Below are positions 37,401-50,293 of a DNA stretch of 64,000 bases, piece by piece. Both the position numbers and the translations under genes were made by a program. The stretch comes from Lentinus brumalis. Lineage: Eukaryota > Basidiomycota > Agaricomycetes > Polyporales > Polyporaceae. The first letter of the stretch is position 1; every line of letters starts with the position of its first letter. The notes beneath the pieces are model-generated. The model was not told the origin of the DNA and made no database searches. It saw only the letters and a list, made by a program, of their open reading frames with translations. The stretch is taken from assembly GCA_001792895.1 (NCBI GenBank), contig MARA01000007.1, positions 1,178,001 to 1,242,000 of the forward strand, read 5' to 3'.

Positions 37401-40400
37401 CGGCATGCTGATGTCTGCGCAGTCGCCATACCCACTGTCCAAACGTTGAGAGAATGCTGCAGTAGACTCCTGGAGGACTCGTTCGCGCATCGAGGCAGAT
37501 GTTTCGCGATTTTCAAGAGCGGAGATGACGGCATCGACCTTGGAATCCGAAACGACCTGCTCCAAAAATTGCGAGATTTCGGTCCAGTATGCCTGTAGTC
37601 GAACCACGTCCGAGCGCGATGGCACAGCCTCGGTCTCCGGTGCGTCGGGCAGTTGGATCTCTCGCAGCATCGCGAGGAGATACCTGATTGGGGGATTATC
37701 AAGCCTGCCGAACGTCCTCCGCTCATGTTCACGTTGAAGCACCAGTTCCGCTTCATACAACGCGCGCTGCTCGGCCCGGAATCGGTTGACGCATTGCCGG
37801 ACGGCCGCTGGGTCGATGGGAACATTTGGAACGTAGAGCGTGAGGAGGAGTCGGGAGACTGCGATCCAGCAGCGGCCTAACGCCGTATAGCGATGCTCGC
37901 CTTGCGATGTTGCCAAATTCCGAAGAGATGACTGCAAGGTCTTCTCGTAAGCGGCGGAGAACGGGAGGTTCCTGACCGAGTCCAAGGTTTCCAGTGCATC
38001 CGCGATGCTTGTAAATTGTAGACCGTCGGGAGACTGTTGCGGTTCCACGCATGCGGCGATCTGCGGGACAAATATTAAGGCCATGCATGTCATCCGAGGC
38101 TAACAATCTTACCATCAGCAAACTGTCTGCCAACAAGCTGGCTGCCTGCGAGAAGCGGTCGGCGACGTCCACAAGATGACTTGAGAAATGGAACAGGCGC
38201 TGTCTCAGGACGTGCTCGTATTGTGGCAGCATTGTGGCCGGCCGCGAAGCTTCATCGCTATAGCTGTGTGAGCCTATCTCATTGCCTTGCGATGATGGAC
38301 AGACTGACCAAGTCACGACGGTGGTACATAGTTCGGCGGGGTGCAGAAGTGCAGACGGGCCCGAGATCTGAAGTCGGTTGAGCGGATTGCTTGCGATGCA
38401 AGGAATACTAGATAGCTTACCCCTGCCACAGGTGTGGCGTCCCATATCTGCGCTAGCCATTGCTTCTGCGCATGCATGAGTCTCTGAATGACGGCTGTAC
38501 AAGTGTTAGATATACTCAAAGCTCGCAATGAGGCGTGCACTCACATTCACGTGCGTCGCTAGCCCAGAGTAGCTGCCGATACGGAATCAGGCTTGTCAAG
38601 GAGACTTTCCGGTTGGAGCATCCATAGTCGATGAGGTCTTGTACGACCTGTTAAGCAGCGATAGTCAGCGAGCGTCCCCTCATTAGCTAAGCAGAGGAAT
38701 ACTCACTAGGCGTGACTCTGTCAGAGACCTTGAGACGGAGATCAAAGCTCGGAGTTGAGCAAAGACGTATGTCACTTCGACCTCCTGTTCCACCGCACCA
38801 TCCGTCGTTCCTGCTTCTGAAAGGCGCTGAGAGACCAGTCAGGAAACCAGTCAGCGAGAACGGAAGGGACCATGAAGCTCACTGTCTTGACTTGCGAGAT
38901 CAATCGTTCGAGGACATCCACCTGATCCCCTTCAGAACTGGGAGACAAGTTGCACATCGACATCAAATCGAGTACTTGTGCGCGCAGCCCTGCAAAGGGG
39001 TCCGTTCAGGTCGGCTTCGGTGAGCAGGTCAGAACGGACGTACTCGGATCGGTCAGTGCGAAGGGAACACGCATGTCAGAATGTTCTAATTCTTCCACAC
39101 GACTCTTCACAGTTGGGGACTTCGACGATAATGTCCCCCATATTTCTATCAAACCAGCTCCTGACTTCAAAGAGATGATCTCTTCGAAAGCTTTGACACT
39201 GGGAACGATATGTGCGAGACCCGGAGTGGGCTCAGCCACGGAGCTTTTGATCAAGTCGAACGCGGCGATCGCCAGAGAGAAATCGAAAGCGCCCGCGGCT
39301 TGGACCGCATGCGACAGGAAACGACCATACGCAACGATCGCGATAAACTTGTCAACCTCCTAGGGAAAGTTGAAATCAGTACAAACACCCATCAGTTCCG
39401 AGTTGGAACCAAACGTACGTGATGTCTGCCGAGTTCGAGACTTCCGGTGTCCAGGAGCGCTATAGCCGCTTCTTTGATGGACTCTACGAGGAGCTTAACG
39501 TTGCTGATAGCTTGATGTTGCAGGCGGACGCGTTCGTTGGTGTACATGAGCTCTGTGCTGCGATCGTGGTCCGGTAGCGGGTCGCCGTACTCCGTCGTGA
39601 CAGAGACGAAGAGTCGCAGATAGCGCAGAATTGAAGCTTCGTCATAATTCTTGGACGCGGTCGGGCTTGCCAGGGCGGAGAGCGCGTATAGTGGCTTGCA
39701 GTACATGAGCTTTCCATCATTCACTCACCTGAACTAGCGCTACTCACCTGCGCAAGCATTGCATCAGGCGGGATACTCGATGTTTGACTGAAATTCTTCC
39801 GCATTTGAATGATAGTACGATAAAGGTGGCTACACTCTAGCTTTCCCAAGTACGTGCGGAGGTTGTGGAGAGGCAACGTAGATGAAGAGTCGGGGTGCAA
39901 GACGTAGCGGGATAGATGGGAAAGGGCAATCGGGATTACATGTCCAGCCAAGAAGTGAATCGTTGCTCTATCTCCCGCTGGTGTACTTGGGGGAGAGATC
40001 ACCTGGGGACCCAATTCAACAGCCACCGTATTGAAGGTATCCTCGGGCAGAAGTCGACTAGCAGACGTGTGCATAGAGGCCGGTCCAGAGCGAGGGTGTT
40101 GGTCAAGTCCTCGCCGAATCAATGCCTGCTGGGAGACCAAGTGTCTGAGGTCGAAACCACCGGAAAGGGCGATCGATGAGCAACGAAGGTGATCAGCGAG
40201 GCGGCACAGGTCTTCGTTGTCAAAAGACGCAGTCAAGGCAATCTCGATGCCACGATTCCGCATCGCCCTGGAGAGCTCCCCGTACTGGCCGTCAACGCAC
40301 ATGAAGAGCCTGAAGTCCGGGTGAGGGTACAAGATCTGGACTTCGCCATTTACAGCACCACGTTCGTTGAGAGCCAGCGAGCCACCCATTTCGCAGAGCG

Positions 40401-43400
40401 AATTCAGACGATCGAGAACGGAAGGGTTGCACAGGTTGGCCCCGTCCAGGAGTAGCCAGTGTCCTTCCTTGAGGGCCCGAACCAGAGGACCGTCGACCCA
40501 TTCTAAGCGTGCTGCTTGTGTGCGCCTTCGAGAGAGCTCTTGCACGCGTGCTTGCGCTCGATGGCGACGAGTCCTGTACGATTCCGTTAAATCGCCAAGT
40601 CCGCTTAGGACCTCCGTCAAGCCGATCACGAGGCCAGCCAGGGAGGTATCCCCGGACGTCCGTCCGTAGCTCTGCAAAATCGTGAGATAGTCAGTAGTCG
40701 CATGTAGTCTAGATCCGAACTCGGAGCTGGAGATGTCGTCCAAGAGATCGACAACTTCCTGGATCACGTCGGAGATCACATAACCAAGGTCAGTCTCCTC
40801 GAAACTCCCCAGTACATCCGTGGCGTCCGTCGCGTTGTTGATGGGCACCTCGCGGAGAGTTCTGCCCAATAGGTTGGCCATGGTCCTCACCAGCGTGGTC
40901 TTGCCACTGTTCCGAGGTCCGGTCAGGATGGCGAGCCACCCGTTCTCGATGCACATGCCGAGTGATTCGAGAGCAGAGAGAGAGGCTTGGAGTACACGAC
41001 CACTCCGCACAGGTGAGAGACGCCCTTCCCGCTGGCCGTGATGGTGGCCGACCTGAAGGTGAGTCGGAGAGACATACGCTGGCGGCCTGTGCACGTACGT
41101 CTCTCCTGGGAAGAGACGTGAGAAGAGCTCGAGTGCCCGCTCACGGTCCTCGGGAGTTCGAAACCTTTGGAGTATGACGGAAGACAGGAACTCCGCCGGG
41201 GGAGCAGGGGGATTGGCATGATGGAGGAGGGTAGCCCATCTGATGACGTCTCGCAGGTTGAACTCCCACGGCGCACCCTCCCGGGCAAACGACCGCTTGA
41301 CCATTGTCTCCTCGTTCAGGATGGCCATGTAAGCGATCATCTTCTGCAGTAGTTCGACAGGGTACGTGGGAAACAGGTTCTGGCAGATGAGCAGCAGGTC
41401 GTTCGGGGACATCTCCTGCACGTAAACCTTCGTGAATCGATTGAGGAACGACTTCGGCAAGCCTTTACGGCCACCCCCTTGATGAAGAGGATTCTGCGCA
41501 GCGAAGATACGGAAGGAGGGATGACGAACGAACGAGCGCCCCAGCTCGGGGATGTACACTGTGCCGCGATGATCCAGAACTGCGTTGAGACCTTCGAGGA
41601 CGGATTGCGGGGCGAGGTTCATCTCGTCGAGGAGAACCCAGTGCCCTTCCTGCAAAGCTCGCAGGAACTCTGCGTCCTTCCACGCGAACTGTCCGGGTTC
41701 CCCGCCTTCCACAGGCAAATCAGAACCGAATAAGTCAACGAGGTCCGTCTGGTCGGAGAGATTGATGCGACACAGATGGTGTCCACACATATTCGCCAGC
41801 GCTGCTACGAGACTTGTCTTGCCGACACCAGGACTGCCCTCGAGCATGATGGGCTTCGGGAGCTGACATGCGCGGACCACACGCATGACATTGTCGCGAG
41901 TCGTAGGCGCCTCCAGGCTGAAGCTTTGAGGTGAAGACTCCCGAGGTCCACGAGGGATGGAGAAGATGCCGAGGCGAAGCGAGGAGGAATCTGACGACAG
42001 AGCCAGGGAGTCTACGACTTCCGTTGGAACTGGTACCAACTCTTGCAAGCGCGCAACTGCTTCCGACCTCAGGCGGTCCAAAGCCTCCTTGGAATAAGCG
42101 GATAGCTGCGGCATGGAGCCCAATCCATCGAGGAAGGTCATCTGAGCTGCGTGATGCTGGTTGCGATATGAGAATCTGTGGGGCACTGCGAGACATGCAC
42201 GGTGAACTTACGAAGACTTCCCCAGGCGTGAGAACGCTCGCCCTATCGTTCGTCATAGCGGCGTTTGAGAAAGAGACCCATGCCTGCAATTCTTCAGCCG
42301 CCAATCAGCGCAGGAATGAGTGTGACTACTCACCAAGATATCTCGCAGATTGGCGAAAGAGCGGTCGCCGACAGTGTTGCAGAGCCACTCGACGAAGTCC
42401 AAGACGGGCTGAGTCAAGGACCTTAGAGCGTCGTGCTGCCACAGCGTCTGGACAATGCACTCCAAATCCTTCCTATCCGTGATGGGCGGCACCCAGATTT
42501 CGGTGAATCGGTTGCGCAAAGCCGGCGACAGCTCCTTTTTGCCGTAGTCGCCACCGGGGTTCATGGTCGCGACCAGCTTGAAATTGTCGTCGGCCTTGAT
42601 GGCTGGGATCTCTGTGTCATTGCCGCCTTGCTCGGCGAGCACGATGGTACGCCCAGTTTCGAGGACACTGTTGAGACGCTCGAGCACAGAGTCGTCTGCC
42701 AGTGAAATCTCATCTAGGAGGAACACATCGCCATTACGCATTGCTTCCACCAGAGGCCCGTCGCGCCACTCGAACAGAGCGGACAACCGTTGCAAGCGCC
42801 CACGGATGTGTTGCAAGACAGCTGTTTGCTCCGATGGAAGCGAACCGGTCTTGAGCAGGCTGTCGATAGCTCCGGTCAGCGAAGTAGCATCCTCTGTGAT
42901 GCCAGTGATGCCAAAGCGTGGCAGGACCGTGATCGCCTCGCGCAATGTCTCAGCTTCGACCGCTGCCTTGTTGCGTATGGGCCTCAAACCACCAATGAGA
43001 TCTGCGGTCTCCGTATTCTGATGACAGTTGACCGTGCGCAAGGTGCGGTTCACAACCTCAGCATACAGCTGGCATACTGAGGTCTTCCCGCATCCAGTCT
43101 CGCCGACCAGGAGCACGGGCTCATTGAATCGGAGCGCGCGAGCAGTCAGGACAAATAGACGCTGCATCGCCGCTGTCCAGACGACTTGAGAGGACGATGG
43201 AAGGGGGCATCCAAGGAACACATCCGCGGCGAAGCTGGGATTCCGCATGTCGTAGAGGGATGACTCGTCAATGCGAACCTTCATGATGGATTCGATGACC
43301 TCCTTGACCACGACCTTATCGTCATCCCGTCTCGCTCGCTCGGCAAGCAGCATGTACCCGTTGGCTGCAAGTTCGTCGTAGCTCATTGCGTCGCGTCCAG

Positions 43401-46400
43401 CCCATCGGAAGAGGTCACGGAGGGTGGCAAACCCATGTTTGCTCTCGAAGACGCGACCCGACTGCCGGCGCTTCTGCAGCTCGCGGAAGACGCTCACGAT
43501 GCGCTGACCATACGAAGGAGCGATGCGACACCGCTGGCAGAGAATGGTCTCCAGCTCGGCTTGAGGGACATCCTCGAAGTGAACCTCGAGGAAACGGTTC
43601 CTGAAGGCGCGAGACAGCACCTTGCGGCCCGCATACAGCCCGGGCGGGTTCTGTGTGGCGAAGAGCATGAAATGGGGATGGGGGCGGACGACCTCCTGCG
43701 TTTCGGGAATCACAAGTTCGCGATTGTCGTCAAGAAGACGATTGAGCGCCTCCAGAACGTCTGTAGGCGCAAGGTTAAGTTCATCGAGGACGATCCAGTC
43801 TCCTTGACGAAGCGCGCGGACCAGGAGGCCCTCCTTGAACACCAGCTTCCCGGTGACAGGGTCAGACACATACGTGCCAATGTACTCCTGGATATCCGTG
43901 TGCTCGTGGTTGTTGATACGCACGAACCGATGACCGCTGCGCTTTGCGAGGTACTCGATGGAGCTCGTCTTGCCACTTGACGTAGGACCCTCGATGAGCA
44001 CAGGAAAACGCTTGGCCGCGATGATGCGCGCGAGGTCGATCAATTTGGTCTCAACGGAAGGCGTCATGATGTAGTCCTCGGCGGGGTCCTCTGGGTACGG
44101 GCCGCGTTCGAGATAGAATGGTCCGAACTTGATGAACGCGCTCGGGTCGCCAGGAGGGAGAGGCTCCTTGGTCAAAAGGGAGCGCGGGTTTCGGACGCCA
44201 GCCAGAATGTGTTTCTGCGCGAGGGCTGTGACCGCCGTCGCGCTAGTACCATCCAGAGCCATTGTGAACGCCATGAGACACCCTTCCCACAATGCCCGCC
44301 GCAAGGAATACGTAGTCGCCATGTCGGACGCGAACGTCAGCGCGCGGGCCAGAGTACGCATGCTGAAGTGTGGGCGATGGTTCGATCCGTCCGCGATCTG
44401 TCGCTCCTCCGCAAGACGCTTCACGGCCGTGTAGAACTCGGCGACATCCATGATCGCGCCCTTGTCACCGACAGCGCACGCACCAATATACTGTGCGACG
44501 ATGGTGAGTAGGGTCTCCCGGTCCGCGTCAGGTGGAGGAACGTCAATCTCTGTGAAGCGGGAGCGAATGTTCGGTGGAAGGTCCTTCTTTCCGACGTCCG
44601 TGGCCGGGTTCATGCATGCGAACAGACGAAAGTCGGGATGGCGAGGGATGGGCTCGAGCGAACCTTGCTCGGTCAAAGTGATCGAGGCTGTAGGACCGTG
44701 AAGCAGACCCGATATTGATTCAAGCGTCTCCGGGGTCGCCAGGTTCACCTCGTCTAGCAGTATCCTGTGTGTGCGATCAGCCAGGCTCGTCGTTAAGGGC
44801 ATGTCATGGGTGGCTACTCACCAACTGCCATTCCGCAACGCCTTCACCAGAGGCCCTTCGACAAACGCAAAGGCAAATTTGCTCTTGCCCTGTACGTGCT
44901 GGATTTCAAACGTCTCGACATCGCGCTCGAACGTCTCCCAAGCCTCCAACGAGACGTTCAAGCAGCGTCAACCTTTCTCCTCTTGCGCGACGTCCCACCT
45001 TCAAGTTCCTTCCTGCACACAGAAGGGGTCATTAGAATTGTCACAACGTAGAAATTGAACACACTTACGCGGCATCCTCTGCCTGCTTGGTCTTGATTCT
45101 GTCTTTCGCAAGCCGCACTGCTTCCAACCACAAACCAGCTGCACGCTTCCACTTCCGCTCTTGAACGGCCTTCCTAACCGACTCCTCAAAGTGTGCATTC
45201 TTCTTCCGGCTGAACGTCCTTCCAAACAGCTCAAGAAATCGTTCCTGTAATTCGCCTCCAGGCACGCGCGCATCTACCGGCTTGAACCCACCCAATATGT
45301 CCGACGATTCCGTCTGGTTCGACAGGTTCAGGGAGATCAAGGGGCGACGGAGGAGAGACGCGAGGTGCGTCACAACGCTCGTCTTGCCCGTACCAGTCTC
45401 TCCGGTGAGCAAGACGGGCTCCGAGAGTGATATTGCCGATGCCAGCCGCGCGATGAGGGAGACAGCGGGCCGATGCATCGCGAAAGGACGCGTGACGGGA
45501 GGTGCGATGTCTGCCTTCGTGGATTGTGCGGGCAGACGGATGCGCCCTGCGCGAACCGCTGAGATCCTGCCGTTCACGTCCTTTTCGACGTCGAACTCGG
45601 GCGTGCGGCTGCTGAGTATCCAGTCGCGACGCTCGTCTGACAGACCGAGGTGGGCAGCGACTACATGCGCGACGGCGTCTAGATGTGCGCGCCCAGCGGC
45701 AGTTGTGGCGCCAGACCCGAAGAACACGTCGCGGGCCTCCAAAAAGATGTCCTCTCGCACAGTGGGATTCGTGATCACTTGCGCAAGACTAGTGGGCTGC
45801 GTATCATCTTCGTCGACATCCATGGACTGATGCGAGGCTGGCAGGAGGTTCGTCACTCGGGTGCACAACTTCTCAAGCTCGCGGAGGCCGATGTCGCGAG
45901 TGGACGCGGGACTACCGAGAGCTCGTACGCCTTCCCACATATTGATAAGGCCTTGCGCCGGAGTACCTGCGAGACGAGGGAACTTGGTGTCCACGATTAA
46001 GCGTAGGTCGCTCGCGGTGGGTGACCCTACAACGACCTCGTAAAACTTATGAGCGCCGAAGAACGTAGGGGTGGGGAAAGCGCCGGACCGCGCGGGCTGC
46101 AAGGAACGCGTCGCAATGAGCGCGAACGAGTCTTCCGCTTCGATGGTGCCACGACTGGGAACGTCCAAGCGAGCGCGTCCACCAATCCACTTGTCGGCGC
46201 CGAGTGACTCGACCAGGGGCTTGATGATACCGAGTACCTCCATCGTCGCGCGGTCGATGTCCTCCAGCACAACCCACTTCCCTTCCCTCATGGCGCGAAC
46301 GAGGACGCCCTCTTTCCATTCGAAGGTTCCAGGACGTGTGGGTGACGAGACATATGAACCGAGCAAGGAGCGAGGGTCTAAGGACGTGTCGGCGAGATGC

Positions 46401-47529
46401 ACAGTGACTACATGGTTGCGTGCATTCGGATGGAGTACCTCAGCAAGGTGAGAGACGAGTAACGATTTTCCAGCGGACGGAGCCGATGTCAAGAGGACGG
46501 GTAGCTGCATCGAGAGGTGTAGGGCGATTCCACGAAGAGACTGCGCCGCCGTCGGTGTATAAATTAGTGGGGATGAGGAGTGTGTCGCGGGAGAGGAACG
46601 GAGCATTAAAATGCCATGCACGTGTGCTATCATAGGACTGAGGAGTCGTCAGATCTCTGGAGAACGTTGAGATGTTATGAAGCGTACCTCAGCTCTGCCG
46701 GATGAATAGGCTTGCGTGAGTCGTTGTCGTCGTCAGGAATGAATTGATCACTGGCCAGAAGTAACGCGTCCCTCGCACGCGTTACTCGTTCGATCTCGAT
46801 GGCGGGAAGTACCCACCCGTCGACCGTACGCGCCGTCCCGTCCGCGTTCACGCCAAATGTGATGGGGCAGTCGACTTCCGAGACGTCGCCTAGGACCTCC
46901 TTCTCTATCTTCACGCGCTCTCCTTCCATCATGCCAACTTGCAGCGCATAGCACCTGATCGCGAGGAACCGGACCCCATTGTCTGGGTGTGGTGACCAGA
47001 TGAGCTGAGACAACGGAGCCAGAGGCCATCCGAGCAAGCGAGGGAGGGTGCGGTTGGCCTGCAAGATACGGTAGTAGGCGAGGAGTATTCGGTGCAGCGT
47101 TGGACCGTCGACGCTACTGAGAGAACAAGGAATGAAAGCGCATAACGGCCCACGCTCACTACCGGGTGCGCGAAGAAACGCGAGAAGTACTCTGATCAAG
47201 CGTTAGACATAGCCACAGTCTTATGATAAAAAGAACACGCACGAATGCAGCTCCGGATACACCTCCAGTAACAGACATAGTGCCTCGAACTTCTCCAATC
47301 TCTCTGCGTCAACTTGATGCAACCAGCGAGCGCACAGGTCAAGAAGGAGTGGCCGAAAGAGCGCCGCGACAGTTAAGGTAAGTTGCGGTACACGCAACAG
47401 AGCAGAAATGGTGTCGAGGAGAGCGGGCCGAGAGACATTTTGGAGGACAGTCGAGTACGGGGATCCGTGAGGAATGTCGCCGAGCAACTTTTGTGTTTGC
47501 TGTTCGAGATTCAAACGAAGAGGCTCCAT
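31450..47529 (-). CDS. MDN1: Midasin (MDN1/Rea1), AAA+ ribosome assembly ATPase
   Basis: A 16 kb gene of many exons; I did not resolve every junction. The start at 47529 (MEPLRLNLEQQ) gives the usual N domain. Six AAA modules follow. Walker A sites are SAPSAGKS (46486-46463), GETGTGKT (45403-45380), GPTSSGKT (43989-43966), GETGCGKT (43104-43081), GSPGVGKT (41838-41815) and GPRNSGKT (40920-40897). Walker B sites include VVLEDID, RILLDEVNLA, WIVLDELNLA, VFLLDEISLA and WVLLDEMNLA; module six has LLLDGANL with Gly for Glu, a degenerate form typical of AAA6. A long helical linker (about 39700-34700), an Asp/Glu-rich region (about 34150-33300) and a C-terminal MIDAS domain with DDSRSM (DxSxS, 32106-32089) complete it. 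It strips Rsa4 and Ytm1 from pre-60S particles in nucleus and nucleolus. One junction near 44962 needs an extra base (see findings). Confidence 0.93.
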
Positions 47530-48595
47530 GATGCACTGGCAGAGCACCAGTCTCCCTGAGGAGCAAAGGAACAGAGGGGAGGGGACTCGGGAGCCTTCAG
47601 TGAAGGAAGGAAGGAGATGAGCGCTTCGAAAATTACGCTGAAGAAAAGGGTATAGCGCTCATCTGTTGATTACTTACTGCTTATTATCATGGGTACTTAC
47701 TTTGTTTGCCGCTCTCATGCATACTCACTGGTTTCTTTAAATCTTTGAAGTTCTTTCCGCCACTACTTGGTGTCAGCTTGAGCACTAGTCCTAGGCAACA
47801 GTGCACTGTAAGGGAGGAACTGCGATCCACAGAACGTGGATCCCTACCACCGAGTAAGTATCTTTACAAACAGCAGTCGTGTCTCTCCGGAGTCCGGTGC
47901 TTGCAAGAGACCAACTTGAAGGTCAGCACTAAGTTGAAGTTCTAACATCGTGAGACTGGTCTGGCCTGCGACTTCGGTATGCGAGTCAGTGAAGCTCACG
48001 AGCAGGAAGTCCGTGTTTTTAAGCTTCAGCAAGGGGAAATGGGATGCAGCGGGGATCACGCAGTAGCAGAAACATCTCTCGTCCGCGAAGGTATATGTCG
48101 AGAACTTTGATTGCCATGCTACTGGTAAGTCACCTTGATCATTGCTCCAATCTCACGATATCACCCCTTCCTCCCACACTTGGAACCACCCAGTGCACAA
48201 TCACACCGCAGCGGCGATTCTGCTGAGGCAACTGGTCTGTGGGGTGCGGCTTACAACCGACCGTCTGGGTACGAGACCAGAGGCAACGACACCAGTCAGA
48301 CACGTTGTGTCATTGCTAACTCGGTCGTCATATCGATGTGCTCTCTCCGCCTGCTGCGGCGCGTCCTCCAGCCTACACGTGGGGACCCCACTCATACTGA
48401 ACCTATGTGCCAAATTGATCATCACCGCCGCCCAGCCAGCAGACTGGTACCCTCGGCGACTACGCGGCCGTCCCGATCGAGGAGCTCTGCATTCCGTGAC
48501 GTATATATACCTCTCCCCATCTTGACCTTTGTTCAGAGCTCTCCTCATCTCCCCCACAACCTACACAACCTACACATAACATCGACTGAGCAGCT
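47530..48595. other. Divergent intergenic region between MDN1 and the CBM12/DM9 gene
   Basis: Starts point away on both sides, so two promoters are expected. TACTTAC words occur near 47670-47700. A TATA-like TATATATA lies near 48503, about 90 bases before the rightward start codon, followed by a pyrimidine-rich stretch. No gene is seen. Confidence 0.5.
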
Positions 48596-50136
48596 ATGGT
48601 CTACGAGTGGGAACCCGGCACCTGGTACGACCTTGGTTCCGTTGTCGAGTACCAAGGTATGTCGTGAGCCCATCTGTCTGCATTGATGTTGCTCAACGAC
48701 TTGTGGCGAAGGACACAAGTACAAGATCATCCAAGCTCACCAGTCTCAGGTGCGTTCGTGGGCGAACGATGAGTGTAGTAGGTAGCTTACTCCTTGCTGC
48801 AGGCTGGCTGGGAGCCCCCGGCAACGCCTGCTCTCTGGGGCCGCGTTCCGGAGGAGTACCATGAGCATCACGAGCACCACGAACAGCGCCACGACAGTGG
48901 CGGCTGTGACCAAGGACACAGCGCACCTCCTCCGCAGCAGCCCGGTATGTTGCTCGCCTTGACAGGCGTATCACGGCACTCACAGCCTGGTTGCTTTCCG
49001 AAGTGAGCCACGGCGCTGGCGGCGGCAACGAGAAGCCGTGGGATCAGCACTCCGAGCAGAACGTTCCCATCCACGAGGAGGAGCGCAAGCATGGCTGGGA
49101 CTCTCTCAGCGACGACCGCAAGAAGCAGATCGAGGTTTGCCGTGCCGAATGGATCCTTTCGTTCATACTCCTAATCATTTTGCAGGTCGGAGGTGGCCTC
49201 GTTGCCGGGCTTGCCGCTCTCGGCGCTGGCTACTTTGCCTACAAAGAGCACGAGAAGAGCGAAGAAGAGGTCAGCACTTGACCTCTGATCGGAACTCATG
49301 TGCTTGTTCTGACGTAGTTCATACACAGAAAAAGGCCAACGTGTGGGCCTTACAGAACTGGCTGCACGACGCGGAGGTGCGCACCCGCGAGTACCAGGAA
49401 GGTAGAGCCCGTGCGCCGGTCACCTGGATCCTGGTCGACGGCAAGAACATCCCCACCAACATTGCCATTCCTGGCGGTGAAGAGAACGGGGAGCCTCACT
49501 ACATCTGCCGAGGCTTCCACGAGGTGAGTCGGAGCTTTGTGATCTGCGGAGCGCGAACGCTCAATAGGCGTACTTCGTGATCAGGGCAGTCTTCGTGAGT
49601 ACCCCATGCGTGTCGGTCAAGGTTCATCCTTCAAAATCTGATCATCTCATCCTCTTCACCGCTGCGCTGCAATTTGAACGTGCAGAGATTGGAAAGGCGT
49701 CAAATCACTTCCAGAAGGGCGGCGTCATCGGGTACGCTCATGAGGAGATTCATGTGAGTGGTCTCGGTATGGCTTGGACCACACCCAAGAGCTAAGACGA
49801 ACGATGCCGCGACAGCTGCCGAAGTTCGAGGTCCTTGTCGGCGACCCTCGTGCCGTCCGCTGGATCGACTGGGAGGGTCGTGTCGACCTTGAGAGGCTTG
49901 GCGCGCGCCCGGTGGAAGGCGGACGGGAGGCTGATGGCACCCCGCTCTTCATCGCCCAGGCGCACCACCACGACGCCATCGTACCGGGCAAGTGCGGCCC
50001 CAAGCTCAAGGCTGCGTTTATTCCGTACGGTAACACGGAGAAGGAGAAGAAGGTGAGCCTAAACCCCGGTTTAACAGCGCAGGATGCGGCTGACATCAAC
50101 ACATAGGAATACCGCATCCTCTGCTACGCTCAGTGA
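48596..50136 (+). CDS. CBM12-type carbohydrate-binding protein with DM9 (DUF3421) repeats
   Basis: Ten exons (48596-48656, 48713-48750, 48803-48944, 49004-49134, 49186-49269, 49329-49523, 49585-49594, 49686-49753, 49816-50052, 50107-50136) join in phase to 331 residues. Residues 1-47 are a CBM5/12 fold (YEWEPGTWYDLGSVVEYQG, HKYKIIQAH, GWEPPATPALWGRV) with conserved Trp and Tyr for chitin-like ligands. Then come a His-rich segment (HEHHEHHEQRH), a charged stretch, and a Gly-rich hydrophobic segment (VGGGLVAGLAALGAGYFAY) that could insert in or stack on membrane. The C-terminal half has two DM9-type units, seen as GSLQIGKASNHFQKGGVIGYAHEEI and FEVLVGDPRAVRWIDW, then PYGNTEKEK and EYRILCYAQ. DM9 proteins bind mannose or act as lectins. 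No signal peptide is seen. Two acceptors are AAG. Exon seven has only 10 bases. The role is likely carbohydrate recognition, but unproven. Confidence 0.82.
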
Positions 50137-50293
50137 TGTGCGCCAAGTACATCGTTGCAGCGTTTTGTACGATAAACACAGTAGCGCAAGTTAGGACTCC
50201 TGGATCATCGTTCTCGTCTCCGTTCTGTACGACGGTGCGAAAATAACAAGTGTACAATTGTTGGACTCCCCCCATCTACGCCAATGCAGCTTC

